Shown here: positions 31,605 to 39,873 of the stretch, piece by piece
Numbering within the stretch: position 1 is the first letter of the stretch
How the letters are laid out: every line of letters starts with the position of its first letter
Source: Arcobacter sp.
GTDB taxonomy: Bacteria; Campylobacterota; Campylobacteria; Campylobacterales; Sulfurimonadaceae
Length of the DNA stretch: 64,000 nt
NCBI GenBank assembly: GCA_024637195.1
Contig: JAGXFN010000015.1
Location: 89,654-153,653, forward strand
Direction of reading: 5' to 3'
The notes under the pieces: model-generated
Database searches by the model: none
What the model was told of the DNA's origin: nothing
Seen by the model: only the letters and a program-made list of their open reading frames with translations
Program-made: the position numbers and the translations under genes

Positions 31605-33461
31605 ATGGATAAGATGTTTACACTCGGAGTCGTTCTAAGCGCGACAGATATGCTTTCCCCTGTGATGGGCCGGGCAAATGCAAGCGTCGGCAAACTAGCA
31701 ACGAAGATCCAGGCTGTAAGCGGGAAAATGGCTATCGCAGGGACTGCTGCATACGGTGCAGGGCGCGCGATGCTCTCCTCTGTGATGGACACGGTCAACG
31801 CCTACAATATGCTCGCGCAGGCGCAGGGTGAGATCGCTTCACTCGGTATAGGCGCGGCAGGCATCGACGCTATTACGAAGAGTGCAAAAGAGTTTTCGAG
31901 CCAGTTCGCAGGAACCTCCGCACCAGACTTTATAAAAGCGTCCTACGACATCAAATCCGGTATCTCTACACTATCTGACACGGCGGTCGGAGAATTTACA
32001 AAGATGGCCGCGATGACCGGTGCTGCGACCAAATCAACAACGGCCGAGATGACAAAGCTCTTCGCACTCGGACACGGAATCTTCCGAAAAGACTTCGGCG
32101 ACGACGTGCAGTTTGCAACACAGTTCAGCGGGGCCATCTCGGGCGCAGTCCAGGCATTTAGAACTGATGGTGCAGACCTCACTCAAGGGCTCTCGAACAT
32201 CGGAGCAGCGGCCGCATCAATGGGAATTACACTTGCAGAAGAGCTATCAATTATTGGTGTAGCGAAAGGCTCTTTTGATAGTGCCAGCGAAGCTGCTACG
32301 GGCTACCGAGCGTTTCTAGACAACGTAGGAAAAGCACAAGGCAAGCTCGGCATCGAGTTCACTGACAGCGCGGGCAAGATGCTCCCTATGGTTGAGATCT
32401 TACAGCGCATTCAAGACAATGTCGGAGACTTGAGTGTAGTTGAAAACTCGGACATGCTCAAAGAAGCCTTTGGATCAGCCGAAGCGGTCAAGATTATAAA
32501 GAGCCTAATCGACAAAAAGGAAGATCTTACCTCGGCCCAAAAGACGTTAAATTCACACATGAAAAATGGCACGAAGCTCACGACCGAGATGGCGCTGGCT
32601 ATGAACAAGGGCAAAGAGTTTGAGATAATGAGCGAGCAGTTCACAAACCTCTCAAGCACTATTGGAGAAATGTTCGCACCGGCTGTCTCTTCGGTAGCTA
32701 TTGTAGTAGGGGATATGGTAACTAGCATCTCAGAATGGACGAGCGAGAACAAAACCGCAGCAAAGGTCATCGGCTACACCGTCGGAGGACTCGGCGCGCT
32801 TCTCACAGTTGTGGGTGCGATACTCATCCCTGTCGCAGCAATCGGCATGGCGATGCCTATGCTCGCCGCAGGGTTTACGATAGTCAGCGTTGCAATAGCG
32901 TTTATGGGAACCGCACTGGCGACAGTTGGAAAAATATTTTTGATGAACCCTATAGGGTTGATCATAACGGGGATTGGCCTTGCGGCATTGGTTATTTATA
33001 AGTATTGGGAGCCTATATCAGGATTTTTCACCGGGCTATGGGAGGGGGTAAAGGGCATCTTCGGCGCAGCGGCCAACTTCATAGGCTCCATCTTCGACGG
33101 GATCTTCAGCTCCATAATGAGCAAGATCGAACTTGTCGGTGGCTGGATGAAGACGGCTAGATCGTGGTTTAATTTCTCCGGCGGAGACGCAGAGATGAAA
33201 TCAGCCTCGGCATCTTCAACAAAGATCACGGCAGTCCCCGCAAAGCAGATAGCAGGTATCAGTGACACGCCGAAGATTAAGACGATGGCAACGGCAACCG
33301 CTGAGGCCGCTTCTATGACTAATACGAACAGCAGCACCAGCTCGGTCAAGATCGACAAGATCGAGATCAATAACCCCTCCAGCGACGTAGATGTTGTGCG
33401 CGCGATAAACCGCGATATTGAGAGCAAGCGCAATCGAAGCTATGAAGATCAGGAGATATAA
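31605..33461 (+). CDS. Tail tape measure protein
   Basis: 618 residues. N-terminal LGVVLSATDMLSPVMGRANA pattern, a long helical body, hydrophobic C-terminal segments (AAKVIGYTVGGLGALLTVVG; PIGLIITGIGLAALVIYKYW) and the YWEPISGFFTGLWEGVKGIF motif. P2 gpT role: sets tail length and assists DNA entry. In P2 order after E/E'. Confidence 0.9.
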   Translation: MDKMFTLGVVLSATDMLSPVMGRANASVGKLATKIQAVSGKMAIAGTAAYGAGRAMLSSVMDTVNAYNMLAQAQGEIASLGIGAAGIDAITKSAKEFSSQFAGTSAPDFIKASYDIKSGISTLSDTAVGEFTKMAAMTGAATKSTTAEMTKLFALGHGIFRKDFGDDVQFATQFSGAISGAVQAFRTDGADLTQGLSNIGAAAASMGITLAEELSIIGVAKGSFDSASEAATGYRAFLDNVGKAQGKLGIEFTDSAGKMLPMVEILQRIQDNVGDLSVVENSDMLKEAFGSAEAVKIIKSLIDKKEDLTSAQKTLNSHMKNGTKLTTEMALAMNKGKEFEIMSEQFTNLSSTIGEMFAPAVSSVAIVVGDMVTSISEWTSENKTAAKVIGYTVGGLGALLTVVGAILIPVAAIGMAMPMLAAGFTIVSVAIAFMGTALATVGKIFLMNPIGLIITGIGLAALVIYKYWEPISGFFTGLWEGVKGIFGAAANFIGSIFDGIFSSIMSKIELVGGWMKTARSWFNFSGGDAEMKSASASSTKITAVPAKQIAGISDTPKIKTMATATAEAASMTNTNSSTSSVKIDKIEINNPSSDVDVVRAINRDIESKRNRSYEDQEI

Positions 33462-33827
33462 ATGATACTGAAAATAGCTACTTTCGTCTTCAATCTGAAC
33501 GATACCGACATCGACAGTATCCAGCACCAGCTGAGCTTCGGCTGGAACAGACAGCAGCGTGTTGGCAACCATCAACACACACAGCGCGACGGTCTATGGA
33601 GCGAGTCGATCAATTTTGCAGGCAAGCTGGTGATGAAAAGTGTCTCCTCCCTCAACGACTTCGAGGAGATAGCAAAAAAACAGCTTCCTGTGCGCATAAC
33701 ATTCGGCACCGGCGAGAGCTATCAGGTCACGATAGACAGCCTCAGTCGTACGAAAAGCGGCTTTTTAAAAGATGGCAAGTATCGCTATCAGGAATACTCG
33801 ATCTCACTGCAAAGGTATTTCAAATGA
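33462..33827 (+). CDS. Tail protein U
   Basis: 121 residues: IQHQLSFGWNRQQRVGNHQH (the 'W....r.g..p..Q..G' pattern), RITFGTGESYQVTIDSLSRT and YSISLQRYF, matching P2 gpU, which binds the tape measure/spike hub. Confidence 0.85.
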   Translation: MILKIATFVFNLNDTDIDSIQHQLSFGWNRQQRVGNHQHTQRDGLWSESINFAGKLVMKSVSSLNDFEEIAKKQLPVRITFGTGESYQVTIDSLSRTKSGFLKDGKYRYQEYSISLQRYFK

Positions 33828-34030
33828 CACAGTACAGACCTCAAGAAGGCGAACGTCTCGACACGATCATCTTCAAAGCATACGGAAGCCTGGACGCGGA
33901 CATAGTCGAAAGAGTCATGGATGAAAACAAACACCTCCTCGAGCGCACCGTGCTTGTTGCCGGGGACGTTGTATATCTTCCGACTTTTGAGCAGAGCAGC
34001 TCAGTATCTACGACGAAAGCGCTCTGGTAA
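33824..34030 (+). CDS. Tail protein X (LysM-like)
   Basis: 68 residues: MTQYRPQEGERLDTIIFKAY ... LVAGDVVYLP, a LysM-like fold as in P2 gpX. The start is the ATG at 33824 overlapping the U stop; a longer frame from 33596 is a shadow. Joined to gene D by TAATG. Confidence 0.82.
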   Translation: MTQYRPQEGERLDTIIFKAYGSLDADIVERVMDENKHLLERTVLVAGDVVYLPTFEQSSSVSTTKALW

Positions 34031-34959
34031 TGACACCGATCTTTAAGATAGAAGCCAACGGTAAAGACGTCACCGCAGCACTGCAGGCGGACATCGTCTC
34101 GATCGCGTTCAGCGATGAAGACGGAAACCAGTCCGACGAGATCACGATCAAGGTCGCAGGAGACTTCACCCGGCCGAAATACGAAGACGAACTTAGACTA
34201 TGGCTAGGCCATAAAGAGACGAGCCTCTTCTTTTGCGGTGCATTTCTTGTCCAGACAACCGAGCGCGACAGATCGGGCGTGACGATAACAGCCACCGCCG
34301 CGGACTTCTCTTCTGCACTGAAGGCTAAGCGTGACACGAGCTATGAAGAGCTCTCAATTAAAGATGTAGCGGCCATGATAGCAGACCGCCACGCGTTGAA
34401 GCTGAAGAGCGACTACGATGACCTGAGCGTAACGCATATCAGTCAGACTAAAGAGAGCGACATGGCCTTCTTGAAACGCCTGGCAAGCGAATACAACGGG
34501 ATCTTCTCGATCAAGAACGGTACTCTCGTGCTGCTCAAGCGCATCGAGGGAGAAAAGGCCTCCGACACCCTTCCGGTTTACACCCTAAGCGCCGACGAGG
34601 TGACGAGCATGAGCATCAAACACGCCAATAAGACGCTCTACCTCTCCTGCACCGCCAGCTGGCAGGACACAAAGGAGAATGAAGCGAAGTCGATCACAGT
34701 CGGCAGCGGAGATCCCATCCTCAAGCTCGATGGCAACTTCAAAACAGCAGCCGAAGCGCAGGCAAAAGCAGAAGCAAAACTCCAGAAATCAAACCGAGGC
34801 ACCCGATCCGGATCGATAAGCATGTACGGAAAAGAGATCTATGCAGGCGGCATCCTGAGACTGAGCGGGGCAGGCGAAGACAACGGCGACTACTCAATCA
34901 AGACTGTTTCACATAACTTTTCAAAAGGATGGACGATGAGCATCGAGATAGAGAAATGA
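34030..34959 (+). CDS. Late gene/tail protein D (baseplate hub)
   Basis: 309 residues. P2 gpD / Mu gp44-like hub: IADRHALKLKSDYDDLSVTH and then SQTKESDMAFLKRLASEYNG, followed by VLLKRIEGEKASDTLPVYTL. Caps the tail tube above the spike. Followed by a 12-codon frame, then the lysis genes. Confidence 0.87.
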   Translation: MTPIFKIEANGKDVTAALQADIVSIAFSDEDGNQSDEITIKVAGDFTRPKYEDELRLWLGHKETSLFFCGAFLVQTTERDRSGVTITATAADFSSALKAKRDTSYEELSIKDVAAMIADRHALKLKSDYDDLSVTHISQTKESDMAFLKRLASEYNGIFSIKNGTLVLLKRIEGEKASDTLPVYTLSADEVTSMSIKHANKTLYLSCTASWQDTKENEAKSITVGSGDPILKLDGNFKTAAEAQAKAEAKLQKSNRGTRSGSISMYGKEIYAGGILRLSGAGEDNGDYSIKTVSHNFSKGWTMSIEIEK

Positions 34960-34990
34960 GGCTTGCAGAAACTATAAAAAAGGGGAGAAG

Positions 34991-35437
34991 ATGATAACCG
35001 AAGGCGCTACTGCAAAGCTTATCTACAACACGGCGGCACTCTGCTTTAGCGGAACGCTTACATATCTAGGATTGAACGCTGAAGGGTTTTTGCTTTTTGC
35101 CTTGTTGATCCTAATCGACTACATAACGGGCGTCGCAAAAGCAAAAGTTCTGGGTCACTCTATCACGTCAAACCGGATGAAATACGGGATCATCTCGAAG
35201 TTATCTCTACTCTTCATTCCGCTAGTCCTTGCGATAGGGGCCAAAGCAGTGAGTGCGGACTTTGCGACGATCTTGTTTGTCGGCATAAATATCCTTGTGA
35301 TCTCGGAAGTCTATAGCATCATCGGAAACATCTACTCTATACGCACGAAAGAAGAGCTGCCCGAGTATGACGTGATCGCTGTCATCGGCCACCGCATCCG
35401 AAAAGTGCTGATCAAGTACGGTGAGGAGGGGGTATGA
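34991..35437 (+). CDS. Phage holin
   Basis: 148 residues with four hydrophobic segments (about 10-25, 30-48, 65-85, 90-112). The motif LLILIDYITGVAKAKVLGHSITS followed by KYGIISKLSLLFIPL is characteristic of the toxin-secretion/phage-lysis holin family. Forms holes that release the endolysin. First gene of the lysis cassette. Confidence 0.85.
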   Translation: MITEGATAKLIYNTAALCFSGTLTYLGLNAEGFLLFALLILIDYITGVAKAKVLGHSITSNRMKYGIISKLSLLFIPLVLAIGAKAVSADFATILFVGINILVISEVYSIIGNIYSIRTKEELPEYDVIAVIGHRIRKVLIKYGEEGV

Positions 35438-35826
35438 TAGATATTATAAAACCCTACCTTCTCTCCGCCATAGCGCTGGCCTTTTTGGCCGCCGGGTATA
35501 TGGTCTACTCGATCATACAAGATCTCGAAAGCTCCCTGGCATCTCTCAAATACGAGTACTCTCAGCTCCAGAATAAAAAACTTGCCAGCGATCTCGAAGC
35601 GGAACGGTACAAGAAGAGTCTTGATGAGTTCGCGTATGACATCAAGGTCCAGAATATCGCTTATGAAGCAGCACAAAAAGAGCTTGTAAGATGGAAAGCA
35701 GACGCTACACGCTTCGCAAAAATCGAGAAGCACTTGCCTACAAAAAAGATTATCAAAAGGGGGAATTGTGACGACATTAAAACTTATTTTAATAGCCTTG
35801 ATGGCATTGATCTTGACAGCTTGTAG
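35434..35826 (+). CDS. Inner-membrane spanin (Rz-like)
   Basis: 130 residues: one N-terminal membrane anchor (SAIALAFLAAGYMVYSII) and a long periplasmic coiled coil (about 27-100). The downstream o-spanin starts inside its 3' end in another frame, the classic Rz/Rz1 arrangement. Together they fuse inner and outer membranes at lysis. Confidence 0.75.
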   Translation: MIDIIKPYLLSAIALAFLAAGYMVYSIIQDLESSLASLKYEYSQLQNKKLASDLEAERYKKSLDEFAYDIKVQNIAYEAAQKELVRWKADATRFAKIEKHLPTKKIIKRGNCDDIKTYFNSLDGIDLDSL

Positions 35827-36007
35827 CCAAAAATGCGAGCCGCAAACCCGCTACCTTGACAAGCCGGTGCCTTACCCAGTCCCGGTCCCCTGCAAGATAG
35901 AGCCAGTGATCTGCGGCAAGCTAATCGGAAACGCGATACAGAAACAGGACCAGAGCTTGAAGTGTATAGCACAACTTAGAAGATCAATCGAAGGATGCAG
36001 CAAATGA
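35768..36007 (+). CDS. Outer-membrane spanin lipoprotein (Rz1-like)
   Basis: 79 residues, GTG start with AGGGGG upstream. Signal peptide with lipobox LILTAC (Cys about 19) and a Pro-rich mature part DKPVPYPVPVPCKIEP, both typical of Rz1. Shares 59 bases with the Rz-like gene in a different frame. Confidence 0.8.
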   Translation: MTTLKLILIALMALILTACSQKCEPQTRYLDKPVPYPVPVPCKIEPVICGKLIGNAIQKQDQSLKCIAQLRRSIEGCSK

Positions 36008-36357
36008 GCTTATCAAAAGCGCAGTGGGAATTTTTAAAAGATGTTGCAAAGCTGATAACGTATGCACAAGAGCAGGAGCTTATGCTCACGGGCGGCGAGC
36101 TCTGGCGAAGCGATGCGCAGCACGCATTAAATCTCAAAGAGGGAAAGAGCCAGGCGAAGCACTCGGATCATCAAGACCGCCTGGCGATTGACTTCAATCT
36201 TTTTGTCGCCGGGGAAATACAGTGGAGCAAAAACGAGCACTGGGAGAAACTTGGCAGTTTCTGGAAGTCTCTGCACAGCAGCAATGAGTGGGGCGGAGAC
36301 TACAAGACACTGCATGATCCCTACCATTTTGCGCGAAAATATAAGAGAGGTGTATGA
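36004..36357 (+). CDS. Endolysin, peptidase M15 type
   Basis: 117 residues from the ATG at 36004 (ATGA overlap with Rz1). Zinc-peptidase motifs SDHQDRLAIDFNLFV (SxHxxxxAxD) and the C-terminal DPYHFA give the H..D..H ligand set of M15 L-alanyl-D-glutamate / D-Ala-D-Ala peptidases, so it should cut peptidoglycan crosslinks. Soluble with no signal peptide, so it needs the holin. Confidence 0.85.
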   Translation: MSLSKAQWEFLKDVAKLITYAQEQELMLTGGELWRSDAQHALNLKEGKSQAKHSDHQDRLAIDFNLFVAGEIQWSKNEHWEKLGSFWKSLHSSNEWGGDYKTLHDPYHFARKYKRGV

Positions 36358-36416
36358 TGAGTTTTAAAGCAGAGCTCGCCAATTTTTCGACCCGGATGAA
36401 AGCGTGTGATTCTTAA
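36354..36416 (+). pseudogene. Truncated ORF at the prophage right end (putative attR junction)
   Basis: MMSFKAELANFSTRMKACDS then TAA. It starts coupled to the endolysin stop, but only 20 codons are open before host-like sequence begins. The opening resembles small phage morphogenesis proteins, so it may be a phage gene cut by integration whose remainder would lie beyond attL. The crossover would fall around 36395-36430; the left copy is outside the window. Confidence 0.4.
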
Positions 36417-36621
36417 CCAAAAACTGTAGCAGAAATGTAGCAACAAACCTACGCATACACAATAAAACTGTTACAACTTTCGCGGTAACTGCGTGGTTTG
36501 CGGCCTTGCATAGACACGGCTTATAGCTGTGCCATAAAAACCTTTCTTTTATAAATATCACAATTTAAGTATCCTTATATATGTTTAATACTATTATTAA
36601 TTATATTTACTAAGGTGACGC
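36417..36621. other. Prophage-host junction and upstream region of the EAL/HDOD gene
   Basis: No gene supported. It contains a small stem CACGGC/GCTGTG near 36516-36532 and an AT-rich stretch (36540-36610) that should hold the promoter of the 36622 gene. I see no tRNA end here, so integration is not obviously at a tRNA. Confidence 0.45.
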
Positions 36622-37863
36622 ATGCCAAATGATTTTTTTCTAGCAAGACAGCCTATTTTAAATGCCAACCAAGAGATAATAGCCTATGAGCTTTTGTATC
36701 GTGACAGCGAAACTAGTGCTTTATATGCGAATGAACGCCATGCTACGGCGGCGCTGCTTGTCAATGTGCTTAACCAGGCGGGCCTTCACAACGTGGTTGG
36801 CGATTGCCTGGCCTTTGTCAACATCGACGACCGATTTTTACGCCATGAGATCATCGATACGATCCCTCCGAAAACATTTATTTTCGAGATAACAAGCAGC
36901 ACCACTTTGGATGATCTTACTGTCGAGCGCATAGAAGTGCTGCATAAAAAAGGGTATGTTTTCTGTCTGGATGCGGCTGAGTTCAAGCATCTCGACCAGA
37001 ACAAGAAGGTATTTAACTACCTGAGCTACTGCAAGATCGATAGCAACAAGTTGGATCCGGCGCGCATTGGCGAAATCGTGAAGTTATTGCACACCTACAG
37101 GATACAAGCTATTGCGACAAAGCTTGAAGACGCGAATCTTTATGAAAAATACAAAAAGAGTGGCTTTGACGCTTTTCAAGGTTACTATTTTGCCAAGCCC
37201 AATATCATTCATGACAAAAGACTCGACACTGACAAGATCTCGCTTTTTAAGCTCTGCGATCTCCTGCAATCCGGCGGTGATATGGGCGAAATTGTCGAAG
37301 CCTTCAAAAACAGCCCGGGTCTGACCCTGCAGCTGCTGCGTTTTATGAATTCGGCCTCATTTCATTTTAATAACCGCATCTCCTCTATCCATCAGGTCAT
37401 CACGCTTCTCGGACGCAACGCTTTAGTGCAGTGGCTGATGCTGCTTCTGTATGCTAAACCGCTTTCGTCAGAGCTTGACTTTGGCAATCCGCTTATCTTG
37501 ATGGTAAAACAGCGTACCGATCTGATGGGCCGTCTTTTGAAGATGATAAAGAGCAAGAGTACGCAGCGCGAGGAGGGGGAGGCCTATTTTGTAGGTATCT
37601 TTTCATTGATGGAAGCACTTTTTAGAGTACCGCTTAAAAGCATCATCAGCGAGTTCAACCTTGATGAGAGCGTCACAGAGGCGCTTGTGAATAAAAAAGG
37701 CGAGCTAGGCGAACTTTATACAGTCGTCCTGGCGATAGAAAATTTTGAAACAGACACTATCGATGCCTTTATTTCTAAATATAAGATAGAGAAGGCCGCC
37801 TTTGAAAAGATGATGTTCGAGACGATCCAGGCTTCTGCCGAGTTTTCAAGAACCTCCGTTTAA
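36622..37863 (+). CDS. EAL/HDOD signalling protein
   Basis: 413 residues. Residues ~5-195 are an EAL-type domain with degenerate catalytic motif (AYELLYRDSE instead of ExLxR with intact metal ligands; CLDAAEF; YYFAKP). Residues ~200-400 are an HDOD domain (LLQLLRFMNSASFHF-type core, ISSIHQVITLLGRNALVQWL). This is the CdgJ/YuxH architecture: probably a c-di-GMP binder or a catalytically dead regulator of motility/biofilm. First host gene after the prophage; AAGGTG before the ATG. Confidence 0.85.
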   Translation: MPNDFFLARQPILNANQEIIAYELLYRDSETSALYANERHATAALLVNVLNQAGLHNVVGDCLAFVNIDDRFLRHEIIDTIPPKTFIFEITSSTTLDDLTVERIEVLHKKGYVFCLDAAEFKHLDQNKKVFNYLSYCKIDSNKLDPARIGEIVKLLHTYRIQAIATKLEDANLYEKYKKSGFDAFQGYYFAKPNIIHDKRLDTDKISLFKLCDLLQSGGDMGEIVEAFKNSPGLTLQLLRFMNSASFHFNNRISSIHQVITLLGRNALVQWLMLLLYAKPLSSELDFGNPLILMVKQRTDLMGRLLKMIKSKSTQREEGEAYFVGIFSLMEALFRVPLKSIISEFNLDESVTEALVNKKGELGELYTVVLAIENFETDTIDAFISKYKIEKAAFEKMMFETIQASAEFSRTSV

Positions 37864-37881
37864 ACCCTCTTTGATACCAGC

Positions 37882-39009
37882 TTAAATCTTGCCTCGTATG
37901 ACGATCTTTGAGATCTCGCTAGGGGCGAGGACACGAAGTGGCGGACCCCAGTAGCCCGCACCCCGACTGACAAAGATCTGCTTTTTAGCGTCATGGCGGT
38001 GAAGTCCTGAGAGATAGGGCTGATCGAGCATCACTAACACGCCGAAAGGAAAGATCTGACCGCCATGGGTGTGGCCGCTGAGCATCAAGTCGCAGGCTCT
38101 CTTCTCAAGACGCAGTATCGTCTTTGGCTGGTGTGCCAGGACAATGCACGGCAAGGTTGGGTCTGTCTCTTTGTAGGCTTTCTCTATGTCTATAGGGTAC
38201 TCTCCTATTCGTTCGCCCAGAACATCCGTCAGACCGATAAGATTGAAGTGAACATCTCCCTCTTTGATTTGCAGCGACTCATTGAGCAAGACGGTGATCC
38301 CCAAACTCCGAATATGGGTGATGATCTCTGTCGCGTTGTGAAAATGCTCATGGTTGCCCAGGATGAAGTAGGTCGGTGCAACGAGATTTTGAAGCGGAGA
38401 GAGGTCCTCTTTGATCGCGTCGAGGCTGTGGTCGATCAGGTCGCCAGTGATGACTATGATGTTGGGATTTTGCGCATTCATACGTGTGACCAGCTCTTCG
38501 ACAAAGCTCTTTTTTATAGTCCGCCCGACATGCAGATCGCTCAGCTGCATAATGACATAGCCCTCTTGCGAAAAGCCCTCTATAGCAACATCGACGGCGT
38601 TGAGCACAGGTTCTGAAAATCCTCCTTTGAATCCTCTGAAAAGGTAGCTGATGGCCAGAATAAGCATGGTCGCATCGAACATGATCTTGATGAATTTGCG
38701 GCGTTTGTACTGGTAGGGGATGCGCTTGAAAAGCGAGAGATTGAGATCGTAGACCAGGGTGATAACAAAGAGCACAAAGGTGATCCCGATGGTGGCGGAG
38801 AGGAGCCAGTAAAGCGCTAGAGAGTCGATAAAGACGCGGCTTATCGCCTCGATAACAAAGACAAACTCGCCTAACATCAAGAGCGAAGGGATCACGCAGG
38901 CGTAGCGGTTGAAGGGATAGTCCAGCTTTTTGAAAAAGCGTTTATAGATATAGTAGTTGAGCAGGGCCATCACAAAAACAAAGATTATAAAAAAGAAAGA
39001 GATCTTCAT
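37882..39009 (-). CDS. Membrane metallophosphoesterase
   Basis: 375 residues. Three to four N-terminal membrane segments (1-120) precede a calcineurin-like phosphoesterase: DLHVGR (DxH), GDLIDH (GDxxD), GNHEH, then HQPK and GHTHGGQIFPFG. This layout matches the YkuE/YaeI group, some of which act on UDP-2,3-diacylglucosamine or lipid-linked phosphates. Overlaps the upstream gene by 4 bases. Confidence 0.85.
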   Translation of the reverse strand: MKISFFFIIFVFVMALLNYYIYKRFFKKLDYPFNRYACVIPSLLMLGEFVFVIEAISRVFIDSLALYWLLSATIGITFVLFVITLVYDLNLSLFKRIPYQYKRRKFIKIMFDATMLILAISYLFRGFKGGFSEPVLNAVDVAIEGFSQEGYVIMQLSDLHVGRTIKKSFVEELVTRMNAQNPNIIVITGDLIDHSLDAIKEDLSPLQNLVAPTYFILGNHEHFHNATEIITHIRSLGITVLLNESLQIKEGDVHFNLIGLTDVLGERIGEYPIDIEKAYKETDPTLPCIVLAHQPKTILRLEKRACDLMLSGHTHGGQIFPFGVLVMLDQPYLSGLHRHDAKKQIFVSRGAGYWGPPLRVLAPSEISKIVIRGKI

Positions 39010-39749
39010 AGGAGGCGATATCGTATTGCTTCGCTCTCGAGAAAATCCGTGAAGAGCTTAAAATGCTTTACGATCTCCTGCTCATCTCTTCCGCTGAGGG
39101 TGAACTCGACGCTTGGGCAGCCGTCATTCATCATTGGCAAGGAAGAGAGCTCAATGGTGCTGGATACTAGCATCATCAGCGATGTGAGTCTGTTTTCGCC
39201 GACTTCGGCGATAAAGCTTTTGCTAAAACTGGGCTGGCTTTGCGGGCAGTATTTGCAGAGGATCTCTGCGATCATAGGCTGAGCCATCTCAGGAAAGCCG
39301 GGCATAAAGAAGTAGCGCTCGTCTAAAAAGAAGCCCGACATATTGTTGATCGGGTTGTAAAGAAGACCGGTGTCTTTGGGCAGGTCGGACATTTTGATGG
39401 AGTGCGGGTAGGCGCGTTCGCCAAGACGTGTAAGGATATCTTTTTCAAACTGCGGATGACGGTAGAGTATACCGTCGCAAAAGACCTCGGCTACGATCTT
39501 TCGTGTAAGATCATCCGGCGTCGAGCCAATTCCCCCGAAACTGAAAATTATCGCGGCAGGGTCTTTTTTGAGCATCTCGTAAGTGCGTGCGATCAGCTCT
39601 TTGTCATCTTTGATGATAAAAGAGGCGAATAGGGTGAATCCCTTCTCCTTGAGCGCATGGGAAAGAAAGTCAAAATGCTTGTCTTCGCGCCTGCGATCGA
39701 GTATCTCGCTTCCGATAATTACAGCGTAAAAATGAGGTTCTTGTATCAC
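39006..39749 (-). CDS. Molybdopterin-binding-fold (MoaB/CinA N-domain-like) protein
   Basis: 247 residues. Residues 8-165 follow the MoCF fold (VIIGSEILDRRREDKHFDFL ... FSFGGIGSTPDDLTRKIVAE; the GGxGxTxDD motif with S for T; FMPGFPEMAQPM). The family includes MoaB/MogA and the N-terminus of CinA, but key cofactor roles differ and the C-terminus here has no amidase domain. Likely CinA-like or orphan. Operon with the phosphoesterase. Confidence 0.75.
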   Translation of the reverse strand: MIQEPHFYAVIIGSEILDRRREDKHFDFLSHALKEKGFTLFASFIIKDDKELIARTYEMLKKDPAAIIFSFGGIGSTPDDLTRKIVAEVFCDGILYRHPQFEKDILTRLGERAYPHSIKMSDLPKDTGLLYNPINNMSGFFLDERYFFMPGFPEMAQPMIAEILCKYCPQSQPSFSKSFIAEVGENRLTSLMMLVSSTIELSSLPMMNDGCPSVEFTLSGRDEQEIVKHFKLFTDFLESEAIRYRLL

Positions 39750-39835
39750 AATGTGTCCTGCTATAGATATAGGAACTTAATTATATCAGATTTGATTTTT
39801 ATCTTCTTGCATCTGCATTCATCAAATAAATGAGC

Positions 39836-39841
39836 TATAAT
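39836..39841 (+). promoter_or_regulatory. -10 box of the fatty-acid oxidation operon
   Basis: TATAAT in GAGCTATAATAAAT, 33 bases before the fadD-like start and divergent from 39749. No FadR-type palindrome was evident to me in the short upstream region. Confidence 0.55.
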
Positions 39842-39873
39842 AAATTACAATAGAAGCAAACCAAGGAAGCGAT

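Noticed and set aside
34956..34994. 12-codon ORF between gpD and holin
   Set aside because: It overlaps the gpD stop and the holin start, which suggests coupling, but it is too short to claim as a gene.
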